This document shows, piece after piece, positions 23,904 to 34,479 of a DNA stretch of 64,000 bases. Both the position numbers and the translations under genes were made by a program. Origin of the DNA: Dactylellina haptotyla (taxonomy: Eukaryota > Ascomycota > Orbiliomycetes > Orbiliales > Orbiliaceae); contig CM062382.1 of NCBI GenBank assembly GCA_031310005.1, forward strand, positions 496,001 to 560,000, in the 5' to 3' direction. How positions within the stretch are numbered: position 1 is the stretch's first letter; each line of letters starts with the position of its first letter. Below the pieces are notes generated by a model that was not told where the DNA came from, did no database searches, and saw only the letters and a list, made by a program, of their open reading frames with translations.

Positions 23904-25825
23904 CCTTGCCGATAACGGGTTAATTTAGTGATGATTGGTAACGTTTTGTGATCGTTAATTGAGCTTAGAACCGAACTACAAGCCAAATAGCTCTAACAGT
24001 TGAGCTGGCTTTTGACAATTGCGCGTCCCCTCACTGAGTCGCTGAATCGGGAAACTCAATGACAGCAAGTAAAAAAATTGTTTACAGCCGTGCATGAGAG
24101 CCGAGATGTCTAAATGGTGATCTACTTTGCAGAAAGCGGAATTGAGTAGATTGTGACCATCACAGCAGATAATTTAAATCGGGTCCGTGGGATGGGTAAC
24201 GAAGGGCAAGCGAGTGAGCTCGACGTTTACGGGGGCTGGAGTTAAGAGTCAACCGAGGGGTGGGTGGTGTTCACGGTTCAGCCCTTGGGAAGCGAAGCGA
24301 TCTCAGGTTTCACCGGTTCTGGGAACCAAGGGCCTACCGTTGGGAACAGAGAGGTACATCGAGGTACTTGTTCATACCTCCGTGTGATTAATTTGAGGAC
24401 TTTGTGGTTCTTAATGCAAGGACAGACGATGAGGCTTTCTCGATCAGGTCTAAATCTCCGCGAATCCTGCCGGTGGGGGATAGTCGTGTTTTTTTCAGAC
24501 TTTCAATGCAGCAAAAACGCTCGGGGACATTTCAAGGAAAGAAACAAAAAAACTTGCAATTTGGATCAGCTTCTACCGTTGCAACGGCCGGGGTTTTGAG
24601 ATCGGACCGAAGATATCAAAATGGGTATTTGGGTCTGAAGACGCCGTTTTGCAACCAGAGCGGTGAACTAAGATGCCTTCTCGGGTTCTGATGAGCTCCT
24701 GCCTGATAATCCGGTTGTCGGTCCTATAGGCCAGATCAAAGCGCCAGGCTTGCCGGAAGCCAGCTTCCCAGCTGCAATGCCCGCTCGGGATCCCGGCAGT
24801 TGATCAGATGGAAGAGCAGCAAGCAGCATCCATTAGCTTGGCTATTCTCGGGATTCGTCTTGGTCTGAGCTCTACCTCGATGTCTGGGAAGCCATGCACC
24901 CGTAGTAGAATTCCACTTACTGTTCAAGGGATCAAGGGTATGCTACCAAGGAGACGAGGGAGACCAAGAGACTCGGCCAAAGCTTAGCTTTCTCTAGAAG
25001 TTGGACGCGAAAACATTTTATCTGCTAATTTCAATTTGATTTGAGGGGCAGAGAGCTCCAATTTCCGCTCATCTCTCCAACTAGTTTATGTAAGTCTACA
25101 CGTGCTCTTGAGGGGATGATTCCATGATGTAATAAGACATTCGCATTTGGGAAGATGCAGCGATGAGGGGTAAGAGGGGGGAATCAGCTGGGACGCTTTG
25201 TAGACGCTAGACCGGAGATGTCGATGGGCTGGGTGAAGGGCAGAACCCGTTTGCAGGTTTTCGCCTTTGTTCGCAGCTTCGGGTTTGTGCGGGGTGGCGA
25301 GCGTCTAGCGCGGGTATAGACGACCGCTTGCTGCCGAATCACTGACGACGCCGGTTTCCAACATGCAACGCGACTCACGACCTGACACCAATTTTCTCGC
25401 GAGCCCCGTACGCCGCGGGGCGAGTGATTCATCCTAGCTGTCTTGCTACTGTTCGGTATACGTTTGAGAAATCGGGCGGTGAAAGTTTTACATGTTCTAG
25501 ACACTTCAGTGGTGGTATCTCGGTGGTTACATGCGTAGACTGTGTGTGATTACAAATCCTTACTAGATCCTGACTGGAGGTTTCGAACTTCGTACGATCT
25601 TGGGTGGCCACCGATCCTGCCGCGACAGTATTACCAACGAGACCTTTCTTTATCATTTGCAATCAACTTGTTGCCATCTTAGACAAGTATCTCATCTCGA
25701 TTGAAGGGCACTCGAGTTTGGATCTTGAGGTTCTACAGTCTACACCCGTGAGGTGCCGGATACGACGAGGATTACCTATCTTTGATATACAGAGCTCGAT
25801 ATCAATCGAAAAACATAGATTGAAT

Positions 25826-26650
25826 ATGGCCATCGTGACGTACGAAGAAGGACCTTCAAAACCTGAATCCCCGGTCCCAGAGTCAGAAGCAGATCTGAAT
25901 CTCACACGTCTAAAAATATCCCCTCAACCGGTCGACCCGCAGATTGCGATCCGCAACCGACGGCTGATATACCTTCGAAACAACGATGACTATTTCACAA
26001 GTACCGAACATGCCTTCTCGTTACCGACGTTATACGATCAACTCGTCGGTCGTTTCATGACCGGCCGCGACAGGCGGGAACATGCCGCCGACCCTTCCAG
26101 TCAAACAAAGTTCAGCGAGATCCTCGCCCGCGATCTGGAGAGAGGCGAAGACCGGATAGCACATTTACGGCGGCAGCAGAACGGTCAAGAAGAGGAGGAG
26201 GAAGAAAACGAGGAGGAAATGGAAGAAGTAGAAGATGAAGAGGGCAATGTTGTTTTAAAATCCAAGCGACAACTTGCGCAGCAAGAGGAGGAAGATATCG
26301 ATGAGGAAGGCAAAATAGACGCGGAACAGCTCGACGCGGATATCTTATTACAAGCGGACGCGAATGGAGAGTTTATGAATATTCAGGATAGAGAGGAGGC
26401 CTGGGAGATCTGGCGGGATATACTCTCGCGGCGGTTTTTGAGGGGGGATGATGAGGATTTCGATTATGAGACTGTTGATCGGCCGGGTGGAGCTGGAGAC
26501 CCGAAGCATCTGATCGAAGTGGAGATCGAGCGGGATGAATGGGAGGAATATTTCGATGAGGAGGAAGCGGAGGCGTATGATGAGAGGGATGGGATGAAGT
26601 ATTTGGGAGGTAGGGTTGTGGAGGGGGAGACGGGTATTCAAGATTTTTGA
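25826..26650 (+). CDS. CCDC97-like protein
   Basis: This is an intronless 274-residue acidic protein. The ATG at 25826 is the first in-frame methionine; the frame is open further upstream but only from non-ATG codons. The C-terminal region has features of the CCDC97 domain: a stretch around REEAWEIWRDILSRRFL followed by GDDEDFDYETVD and an acidic DEWEEYFDEEE segment. The middle is rich in Glu (EEEEEENEEEMEEVEDEE) and probably disordered or coiled. Human CCDC97 is associated with the SF3B part of the U2 snRNP, so a nuclear splicing-linked role is the best inference. Nothing in this sequence shows an enzymatic function. It converges on the PROPPIN gene across 404 bp. Confidence 0.7.
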   Translation: MAIVTYEEGPSKPESPVPESEADLNLTRLKISPQPVDPQIAIRNRRLIYLRNNDDYFTSTEHAFSLPTLYDQLVGRFMTGRDRREHAADPSSQTKFSEILARDLERGEDRIAHLRRQQNGQEEEEEENEEEMEEVEDEEGNVVLKSKRQLAQQEEEDIDEEGKIDAEQLDADILLQADANGEFMNIQDREEAWEIWRDILSRRFLRGDDEDFDYETVDRPGGAGDPKHLIEVEIERDEWEEYFDEEEAEAYDERDGMKYLGGRVVEGETGIQDF

Positions 26651-27054
26651 ATATACATAGTATATTTACTCTATTCACCTGCAGTTTTATAGCGTTATGA
26701 GGTATATAATATATTTCTGTGAAATTATAGCGTGCTCTGATAGTGGAGATTGGCGTGTAATTTATTGGGAGGATGGATTCATTGTACAGTATATCACAGT
26801 AGAACAAGATACGCACAAGTATATCAAAGAAAGAAAGGAAAAGCATTGCATTCTATATTTGTGAGATGAATCGGACTCGCTAAATATTGTATTTTGAGAA
26901 TGAAAATAAAAAACGCCGTAGCTTTGAAGAGGGTATCATATCGAAGTTGAAGTTGAAGGAAATGCAAAGAACGTAAAGAATTAGAGGATGACAAAGATAG
27001 TCAATATATTTTTGGGAAACCGAACGAATGCAATGATGATAAAAGTGAAGGCTC
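26651..27054. other. Convergent A/T-rich spacer
   Basis: This 404 bp A/T-rich spacer lies between the 3' ends of the CCDC97-like and PROPPIN genes. It presumably contains both 3' untranslated regions, and I see no other signal. Confidence 0.6.
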
Positions 27055-28353
27055 TTAACGACTGTAGGGAATATCCATTCCCTCCACAAAGTTCCTCCAC
27101 GCTTCTCGTTCGAGGGCCTTCCCGGACTCTGTGTGGGGAGCGTTCAAGATGACAAACTTCTCCCACTTACAGTCCTCCGTACTCGTGACGGTGACAGTAT
27201 CCTCGTTCGTCCAACCGATGGAGTTTCTGCCAGTTCCCTCGACCTTTGCTGATGCAAAGCTCCACTCGGAACTAAAGTATTTAGGCAAGAGAGGAACCTT
27301 TCCGAGTAGCGAGAAGCGCTTGTTTGTTTCCGTGTGGGATGCCGACTGCTCCGATGATCTAGATGAAGGCCGTTGCTGTTGCTGTTGCTGCTCAGTGGAA
27401 GAACTCGCTCCTGGTAAGACATCGAAGATGTGAAGGGTGCCTTTGTCGGATGTGACGGCGAGTCTGTTGGATGAAGGCGAGAATGCAATCGAGTAAATCA
27501 TAGCTTTATCGATACCGCGGCGCAGTTCAGAAACCGGGGCAGAACTAGCCGTGGAAAAGACCCGGATTAGAGTCCCGTTCTCAGAGGCGGTAGCCAGGTA
27601 TTCGCCGTTGGGACTGAGAGCCAATGCCATGATGGCAGACGTGTGAGCCGGCACGATAGTGTTATTGCTAGTTTGCAAGTCAAATAGGTTCACTTGTCCG
27701 ACTGTCCGGCCAGGGGAAGCCACATGTTTGCTTCCGAGACATGCAAGGCCAAAGTCATTATTCACTGTCTCAAAAGTTTGCAAACGTTCTGGTGGCGAGG
27801 AGAACGTGTAGATTGACAGGTGGTTCCTGAGTACCACAATAATCCTTGCTCGCGAGAGGCGAACGGCAATGACGTCTGACTTGAACTCAAGAGTGATGAC
27901 CACCCGCTGTTTTGCATCATCCCAAATGACAATACGGTTAGGAGGGAACTTTGGGTCCCTCCCACCGCCGACGAGGGCGAGAAAGTTGGCTCGACCAAGC
28001 ATACTGGCGATAGCAATGCCACCGTTGAATCCTGTTTTCGCACCAAAAAAAGCACATATTTTAGTCACGGATAATCTTTTAAACCCGAATACATAGCCGG
28101 TACCCGATAGGGAAAGACACTTACTGCGATGAACCCGGAGTTCGCAGGGATCAGAGTTCACGACTGTGGAGAAATATACGGTGTCAGTTTTTTGTTGCAT
28201 ATCAACACAAAAATGGAGGTGATATATCAATGTGAAGGACTTACCTGCGAATCCATCTTCCAGACCGACGGCAAAACACGAGGAATCATGGTTGTAGGTG
28301 GCCGAGAGCGCAGTGGCCCGCTCCGAGATGGTGAGTGCCTGTCGAGTATCCAT
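27055..28353 (-). CDS. hsv2: PROPPIN (Hsv2/WIPI-type) phosphoinositide-binding WD40 protein
   Basis: Three exons (28353-28245, 28163-28125, 28031-27055) encode 374 residues. Both introns begin GTAAGT and end CACAG or ACAG, and both are in phase 1. The small middle exon restores the family-typical stretch GFAVVNSDPCELRVHRRF, followed by GRANFLALVGGG. The hallmark L/FRRG motif, which binds PI3P and PI(3,5)P2, is ELRRG with LRRG at residues 219-222, within a seven-bladed propeller. Blade signatures such as LALSPNGEYLATASENGTLIRVF and IAFSPSSNRLAVTSDKGTLHIFD surround it. A Ser/Gln-rich loop (Q6 run) follows at about residue 270. Length and the ERATALSATYNHDSSCFAVG start fit Hsv2/WIPI3-4 better than Atg18. 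The protein is expected on endosome, vacuole or phagophore membranes and to act in autophagy. Subfamily placement is fairly secure. Confidence 0.88.
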   Translation of the reverse strand: MDTRQALTISERATALSATYNHDSSCFAVGLEDGFAGKSFTLIYHLHFCVDMQQKTDTVYFSTVVNSDPCELRVHRSKCLSLSGTGYVFGFKRLSVTKICAFFGAKTGFNGGIAIASMLGRANFLALVGGGRDPKFPPNRIVIWDDAKQRVVITLEFKSDVIAVRLSRARIIVVLRNHLSIYTFSSPPERLQTFETVNNDFGLACLGSKHVASPGRTVGQVNLFDLQTSNNTIVPAHTSAIMALALSPNGEYLATASENGTLIRVFSTASSAPVSELRRGIDKAMIYSIAFSPSSNRLAVTSDKGTLHIFDVLPGASSSTEQQQQQQRPSSRSSEQSASHTETNKRFSLLGKVPLLPKYFSSEWSFASAKVEGTGRNSIGWTNEDTVTVTSTEDCKWEKFVILNAPHTESGKALEREAWRNFVEGMDIPYSR

Positions 28354-29994
28354 GATCCACTAGTAAACGTCGCCTCGACGGCGGCTTATACTGACTTAAA
28401 AAAATTTGAGGGGAGGGGTTCGAATTCTGTTTGGAATTGTTGGAATTTGCAAGCGAGAACTTCCAGCCAGCAAAACGATTTCTTGGATTTCAAGAAAATC
28501 GAAATTAGGAAAAACAGAAAGAAAGCAAAAAAGATAGAGAGATATATTCGACAGTTCAAAGGAATTTGACGTGAGGGGACGATGAATGATGGACCGGTAT
28601 ATCTAATCCCCTGCTTCCAAAGCTCCCGCCTTGTGTCGGGGGCCGAACGTACACGATATATCAAAAGGCTGGAACCTGGGTTCCGTTTTGCCCGATATTT
28701 CTGGCCTTTGGATTGGCGGGAGGCCGCCCTATGGTTGTCTCTGAGTGTGGTGTGGAATGTAACAAACCAACGCCACCTACGTTGGATCTAGGAAAGCTAG
28801 CCGGGTAGCGAAATGAACTAATTACTCGCGAACTTGAGGGTGACGGGTATAAGTATTGACGTCTGGCGACTGTGCGCGATCGAGTTTACGAATTCGAGGA
28901 GATGGAAAGCTCGAGAGGCCGAGTTCTGGTCAACGTGAAAGAAACCTGGGGCACTTTTTGTTTTTGAAAGGGATTCCAGGCTTTAAATTGTGAATGCATC
29001 TTGTTTCATAACGGTTTGTAGTCATTTTCGCCGCGCTAGCCACCCAAATCGCAAAAGTGACATGCTGCCAATCCGAGGCTGCGGTTCGGATGCATGTCCA
29101 AATTCCTAGCCGGGGAAAGGAAGGATTCTAAGGCACGGTTGGAGTTATTGCCATATTACAATTAATTTGCAACTTGCGTTTTTATATTCTCGCTAGAATA
29201 CGCCTGAATTACCAGGTGACCAGGCTGGATGTTGGTCATGGAGGCAACAGGGCGGTGGCCACAGGATTATTCATCGGGTAAGCAGCGACGTGACTTTGAG
29301 AGGCTCGAGGGTCCGAGTGATATCACAATTCCATCAGCCACGAACCATCACGACCGGCTGCCCAGGCACGTTACCAGGTAAGCAGGTTGGCAGGTAGCAG
29401 CTACGCTTCCCGGCTGATCCGTGCTGAAACGTGCTTGCCGCCCAGCGTACTTTCCAGCACGGGCGCCCGCACAGCCACACATGCCAAAGTGGCTGGTGGG
29501 AGGGCAGCTTCAGCCACAGACACCAACACCAACAACAAACAACAAGCAAGCTGCCGGCGAGAGCTGTCTGTCCGGCGTCCCTGAACCGCCTGCACTGCAC
29601 TGCTGGGCCTGAAGCCATGTCCGAACAGCGACCCGCCGCATCGTCGAATTCTCCCGTCCGCCGGCTTCAATAGCAGATGCCCTCTTCTCCCTCGGATGCA
29701 CTATCACGGACACGGCCTTTCCTGCAATTAACTCAGAGCTCAATTGCTCCCTGAGATCCTTCCCGCCCTGGCATCTCCTCTGTCTCTCAATCCTACTAGT
29801 TCTCCACACACCCACGCACCCACGCACCCACACACTTCCACCACTATCGCGCGTCAAAAAGCATCTTTCCGATACCACAGAGGAAGCCGTCACACGATAC
29901 TAGCTTCAATTCTCTGGCTTGCTGCCCGACAGAGCGGTCCTCTAGTTTAACCGAACCTGATTCCTCGTCTGGTGCTTCCTAATCCAACCAGACA
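28354..29994. promoter_or_regulatory. Divergent promoter region, PROPPIN / dynein light intermediate chain
   Basis: This 1.64 kb region lies between divergently transcribed genes. It holds no convincing gene; overlapping frames around 29330-29900 on both strands cancel each other. A short repeat of CCCACGCA units within a CA/CC-rich tract lies at 29805-29834, just upstream of the dynein gene start. Confidence 0.5.
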
Positions 29995-32066
29995 ATGACC
30001 ACACCAGCTGCAGCTGGAGCTCCAGAGGAGGACCTCTGGTCCTCCATGCTCTCGAACGTAGCTTCGTCCAAGCGACTGCCGCAGAAATCAATCCTCGTGC
30101 TTGGTACGCAACCCGTTGATGCTCCTGGAATTTTGTTTTTGTTTTTTCAACATGGAACTATGGCTAACAAAATGAGGGATGATGTGCAGGAGGAGGGGCG
30201 GACGAGCAAAAGGAGTTTGTAGATGCCCTAGGCGGCTTCACATCGGATAGTCGCAAGCAGAACAGAAGACCCCCTGTCGCCAACGAATTCGCCCTTGGAT
30301 ATACCTACCTAGACGTACTCGATGCTGAACAAGAAGGTACTGATTTTCCCTGTTAATTCTTCCCTCTATGCTAAACCTGTGGATGCCCTGCTAACTCTCT
30401 CGTGTCTTGGACATATAGACGTTCTCGCCCGCCTGGGACTCTACCTCGTCTCGTCCCCCACCCCCGCATTCTCACCTCTCCTCAAACCGCTATTCACACC
30501 CGAACTCCTCCCAGATACCCTCATCGTCCTGCTGCTAGACTGGCGGACGCCCTGGACCTGGCTTCGACAAACGAGGCGGTGGATACGATTACTCCGGAAT
30601 ATATTCTCGCAGTTGGGAGATGACTCTAAGGAAGCTCTAGAGGAGGTTATGAAGGCTTGTAGGTTCCCACCCCCGGATCCTTTCGCCCTCTTTGTTGGAA
30701 AGCACCTGAACGGAGGATCTTACGAAGGTTAGGGGAGGCAAGACCGAGGAATTTTGGTGAAACCGGCGCGGTTCAGGTACCTGGCGCGGCTCCGGAGGTG
30801 CAGATCCCGCTGGGACCGGGCGAGTTTGATGAACCGTTAGGGTTACCGCTGCTGGTAGTCTGCCAGAATGTGAGTGTGCTGCTTTTTATCTTTTCAAGAT
30901 AACCTACGCTTGCGTATAACGGGAGACTAATGTGGGATTACGAAAAACAGGCAGATAAAATCGAAACACTGGAAAGGGAACGAGGGTGGAAGGAAGAAGA
31001 ATTTGATTTCGTCCTGCAGTTCATGAGAACGATACTGCTAAAACGTAAACTGCATATTACTGCATTTTGTTTATTTATTATACGTACTAACTATTCATCT
31101 TAATCACAGACGGCGCATCGTTAATCTATACTAGCCCCTCAATACCCTCCTCCCTCCAATCTCTAGTCTACACATGTCTATCCCTCCCCGTTTCATCAAA
31201 GGTACAACTCTTTGCCTTCACCCCATTCGTATAATTTGTACTAATTTCTGCAGCAAACCCTTCGCCACAACGTTATCGAGCGCGAGCGAGTCCTCGTACC
31301 CCCCTCCTGGGACTCCTGGGGCAAAATCCGCGTCCTCCGCGACTTCGACGTCGAAGGCGTCGGATCAGGCTGGTCGGTCGATATTGACTTCTCCCCTTCC
31401 TCAGTGACAGATCCGAACCTAGACGCCCCCGTCGACGGCGGTGCGGTAGAATTATTCGAGGAAGTCATCCGCGACAGCCGGAGCGAAGACCAACTTGCCG
31501 CATTGCGACCTAAAGGCGCGATTGAGATGCCTCCTGTCGACCTACAGGATTTCCTGGGTCAACAGTTGGAAGTCTTGGAAAACCGGAAGGAGGATGAGAA
31601 GGCTGGGCCTGGTGGTGGTGCAGGACAGGGTGCCAGTGCCGGCGGTGTCGGTGTTGGAGGGGCTCGGAATGCGATGGGCACGGTGGGACTCGGAGAGACG
31701 GATAGCAGGGTTCGCGATCACGTTGGGCCTGTGCAGTTTAACGTTGGAGGTATCCAGGTTGATGCGGATGATATGCTAAGGAGGATACGGGTGAGCACTT
31801 CTTTCTCTCTCTTTTCCCTGGTGGAGTAGTGTATCTTCAGCTATGCGGGAGGATCATATACTAATCATTGCGGTTTATTAACATAGGACCGAGACGAAGC
31901 TGCAACTATTGATCCTGCTTCTGGAGGCGTACCTGGCGCCAGTCCGACATCCCCGGGAGGTAGAGACAACCAGAGCCAAAATGAAGTACTGGCGCAGTTT
32001 TTTACTAGTCTGATCAACAAGAAAGGCGCTGGCACAAAGGGAGGTATGAGCGGAAGTACGAAATAA
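29995..32066 (+). CDS. Cytoplasmic dynein light intermediate chain, eight exons
   Basis: Eight exons join in frame to 511 residues: 29995-30103, 30190-30336, 30419-30658, 30733-30869, 30951-31044, 31110-31201, 31254-31790 and 31887-32066. All introns are GT-AG, 52-96 nt, and several have clear CTAAC/CTAAT branch sites. Family signatures are the start SILVLGGGADEQKEF, FALGYTYLDVLDAEQEDVLA, VLLLDWRTPWTWLRQTRRW, VCQNADKIETLERERGWKEE and LLKHGASLIYTSPS. The C-terminus carries the effector helix region, ending in NEVLAQFFTSLINKK. The first block has the GGGADEQKE form without the GKS/T of a working P-loop, as known for fungal light intermediate chains. The protein links the dynein heavy chain to adaptors and cargo and acts in nuclear migration and endosome transport. 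The extended Gly-rich segment near residue 375 is probably a flexible linker. Confidence 0.9.
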
Positions 32067-32520
32067 TTTACAAATCCTCTGGTATAACAAAATACTTCAC
32101 GGAGGGGGAGGAATATTACCCGAAAAGAGAAAAGCCATATCCTACACGTGTATTACATTATAACTCCTGCCATTCGAGATATACTTCCCATTTTATCCTA
32201 TTTTAGCATTTCCATATCTTTGTATTTGCCTCCTCCTCCTCCCTATTTGTCCTTGAAAAATCGTCCTGGAAAGCGAATCCACCATATTTTTCTGTTTTCT
32301 TTTCTTTTTCCTTTTCCTTTCATTTTACATGTCCGGCGGCTGATTTGTATATAATTATAACGGATGTCTGAAGAGGTTTTTTTGCTATAATATCCTGCCT
32401 ATTTCCGTTTTACGCAATTTAGGTCACGGTTATACCCTCCTTTAATTTACCACCAACATCAATGTTACAACGCACTAAATAAAGCGTAAGAAACGAAACA
32501 ATAGATATTGATAATATATC
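32067..32520. other. Convergent spacer
   Basis: This 454 bp T-rich spacer lies between the dynein subunit gene and the APH-fold gene. It is presumably 3' untranslated sequence of both, and no gene is seen. Confidence 0.6.
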
Positions 32521-33876
32521 TTATCGCTTCTCAAGCAGCAAGTCAATAGCATATTCATATGGCCAGGAGCCGATAGACTCGGTGGGCAGATACTCCCACC
32601 AATCGTCTAAGCCATCTCCAGAGCCTATAGTATTGAGAGCTTTGACATACTCCCAATATTCCGGATACCATCCGCTAGTCTCCCAATCTAGAATCCCAGT
32701 GACTTTAATGCAACTTTCCTTATCCATTTCCATGCTGGAAGTTTCTTCCGAATTTTGAGATAATACTGCGCATATGTTCCTAGGATGGAGGTCGGCATGC
32801 GTCATCACAGCTTTATGATCATTTCGAAGGAAAGATTTCAATATTCGTAGTCTCGAATCTGAGCGCGGACGCGCACGGTCATAGCTTTCTAGAAGAAATA
32901 GGTTGAACTGCTCCTCGGTGTATATCGGATTCTCTGCAACTTTTTCCATTCTCCGGACGTCTTTGCACCTTCTTGGCTGGCCGCCACCCCAAGGCGTCTG
33001 CATTTCGTCCTGCTCTAGGGGCGGACTGATTGATCGTAGCTGCTGGAAGATATGGGCGAGCTGAGACTGTACGGACTTCTTGTGTTCTATACTGAGTATG
33101 GGCCATAGACGATCCAGCGATTGCCCCTCAGCCTTCGACATGAATATGTAAACTTTATTGTTACTGTTTCGTAGTACCGCATAGGTTTCGGGTATAGGAA
33201 TGTCAGGCGCGCATTTTCGGATTGTAGCCAGGTCAGATAAATATCCGACATCAAGAGCGTGGCCGGTTTTCACAACAATGTTGTGGCCGATATCCAGAAC
33301 CGATAAACCGCCAAGGCTGTGTAATATGTCGCCCTGGTATATCAGCTTATTCAACTGTGCCGTTTGTTCGGGGCTTAGGAGGCTGGTTGGATGTTTTGTT
33401 CCGTTTGTCTCCAAATGTTTAACTTCGTCGTAACAAAGTAATCTTGCCAGGTTCCCTGATAGTGGCACAATAAACTCAATGCCATCTTGAATTTGTAAGA
33501 TCGACCTAAAACCTGTGACCACTGGGGTCTGTATAGCCTCCCCTGTCTCTTCGGTAAGTGCAGCGGTTCGACGAGCTCGTTCGCCAACTCTTTTTCGGCG
33601 TTTTGGGTAGTTCTCTTGTAAATGGGAAATATAAGACTCCATATTTTTTGCGGGATTGTCTTCGAGAAGGTCCTGTAACTCCTGAATAACTGAAGCATTA
33701 TGTTTTCTAAATGCTTGCCGTTCTGCGTCGTCGGCCAAAGCGAACATTGTGCTATCTTCCACCAGTTCCATAGTTAAACCGAACGGCGAGGTTCTCAGTT
33801 TGTAAGTCGGGGAAAAAATTGTAACAGCTGTACCTTGAACTTGATCATGAGTGCTAAGAACACTTGAGATCGACAT
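32521..33876 (-). CDS. Aminoglycoside phosphotransferase-fold (APH family) kinase-like protein
   Basis: This is an intronless 451-residue protein of the APH/choline-kinase fold, abundant in filamentous fungi. The catalytic loop is HADLHPRNI (H360, D362, N367), and the metal-binding aspartate is D397 in GILDWETSGWYPEYWEY. The upstream half holds the N-lobe, with IVVKTGHALDVGYLSDLATI, IPIPETYAVL and the hinge-like KVYIFMSKAEGQSLDRLW. An N-terminal extension of about 150 residues has no motif I recognise. Both catalytic residues are present, so it may be active. Substrates of fungal members are mostly unknown, and the family name does not imply antibiotic resistance. It lies downstream of the TBC gene on the same strand, with 603 bp between. 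Confidence 0.82.
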   Translation of the reverse strand: MSISSVLSTHDQVQGTAVTIFSPTYKLRTSPFGLTMELVEDSTMFALADDAERQAFRKHNASVIQELQDLLEDNPAKNMESYISHLQENYPKRRKRVGERARRTAALTEETGEAIQTPVVTGFRSILQIQDGIEFIVPLSGNLARLLCYDEVKHLETNGTKHPTSLLSPEQTAQLNKLIYQGDILHSLGGLSVLDIGHNIVVKTGHALDVGYLSDLATIRKCAPDIPIPETYAVLRNSNNKVYIFMSKAEGQSLDRLWPILSIEHKKSVQSQLAHIFQQLRSISPPLEQDEMQTPWGGGQPRRCKDVRRMEKVAENPIYTEEQFNLFLLESYDRARPRSDSRLRILKSFLRNDHKAVMTHADLHPRNICAVLSQNSEETSSMEMDKESCIKVTGILDWETSGWYPEYWEYVKALNTIGSGDGLDDWWEYLPTESIGSWPYEYAIDLLLEKR

Positions 33877-34479
33877 ATGCGTTGGTTGATAGAGTTTTTG
33901 TGCAATAAAATAAATAAGAACAGAATATAAAACACTCGAGTATAAGATATAAGGGCTAGGGGGTAGCCAGTCATTTCTAAAATGAAAAAAAAGTATAGTT
34001 GAATTCCAAAAAAGGTCATGTTAACTTATATATGATACATGTTTTGTTGATATATCTCCAGATTAACCACACCTCGGAGAGGGTTTTTTTCATCATCATC
34101 ATATCAATATCGCAAGCAGGATCGATCGATCGCGAGATAGTAATAAAGAGGACAACATGAGTATAGGGAAAATCGATATTGATAAAAGGGGAAAAGGGAA
34201 AAGGGAAAAGTAATAAAACACCATATCCACCACAGCTAATAGTATTAAACCCCGAAAAAAAAAAAAAGTAGAAGCCCTACAGGTCCGAGCCAATGCTTTC
34301 CTCCAAATTGCTCCAGCAAACGCCAAAGTTCAAAAATTCCAAGGTGAAGAAAAAAGGGAAGGAAAAGGGCTTATAGGAAAAAGATATAGTTCCACAATAA
34401 CAATAAAGCAAATATTACAAATCTCCACGGAAGCCGGTGAAATCTGAAATGTAAAAAAGGGAACCAAGACTTCCTCTTC
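33877..34479. other. Spacer with purine tract
   Basis: This 603 bp spacer lies between the TBC gene 3' end and the APH-fold gene start, both on the minus strand. It holds an (AAAAGGG)n-type purine run at about 34183-34210, short ATC and GATC runs near 34093-34130 and an A run near 34256-34267. No gene is visible. Confidence 0.6.

Larger units (their letters stand above)
17047..25825. other. Long gene-free span
   Basis: About 8.8 kb without a credible gene, between the kinase and the CCDC97-like gene. The first part (17047-17760) is T-rich and is probably the kinase 3' untranslated region. Frames are short, overlap on both strands and carry no recognised motif. Notable items are a near-perfect repeat of CGTAGCAGCTA around 19566-19590, a (CATA)n tract near 21345-21358, an imperfect inverted repeat at 22214-22278 and a nested hairpin at 23870-23903. 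I see no tRNA, rRNA or transposon protein. Confidence 0.55.

Noticed and set aside
28383-28440. GGTTCGAATTC resembling a tRNA T-loop
   Set aside because: The flanking bases cannot form the T-stem, acceptor stem or anticodon arm; an EcoRI-like palindrome explains the match.
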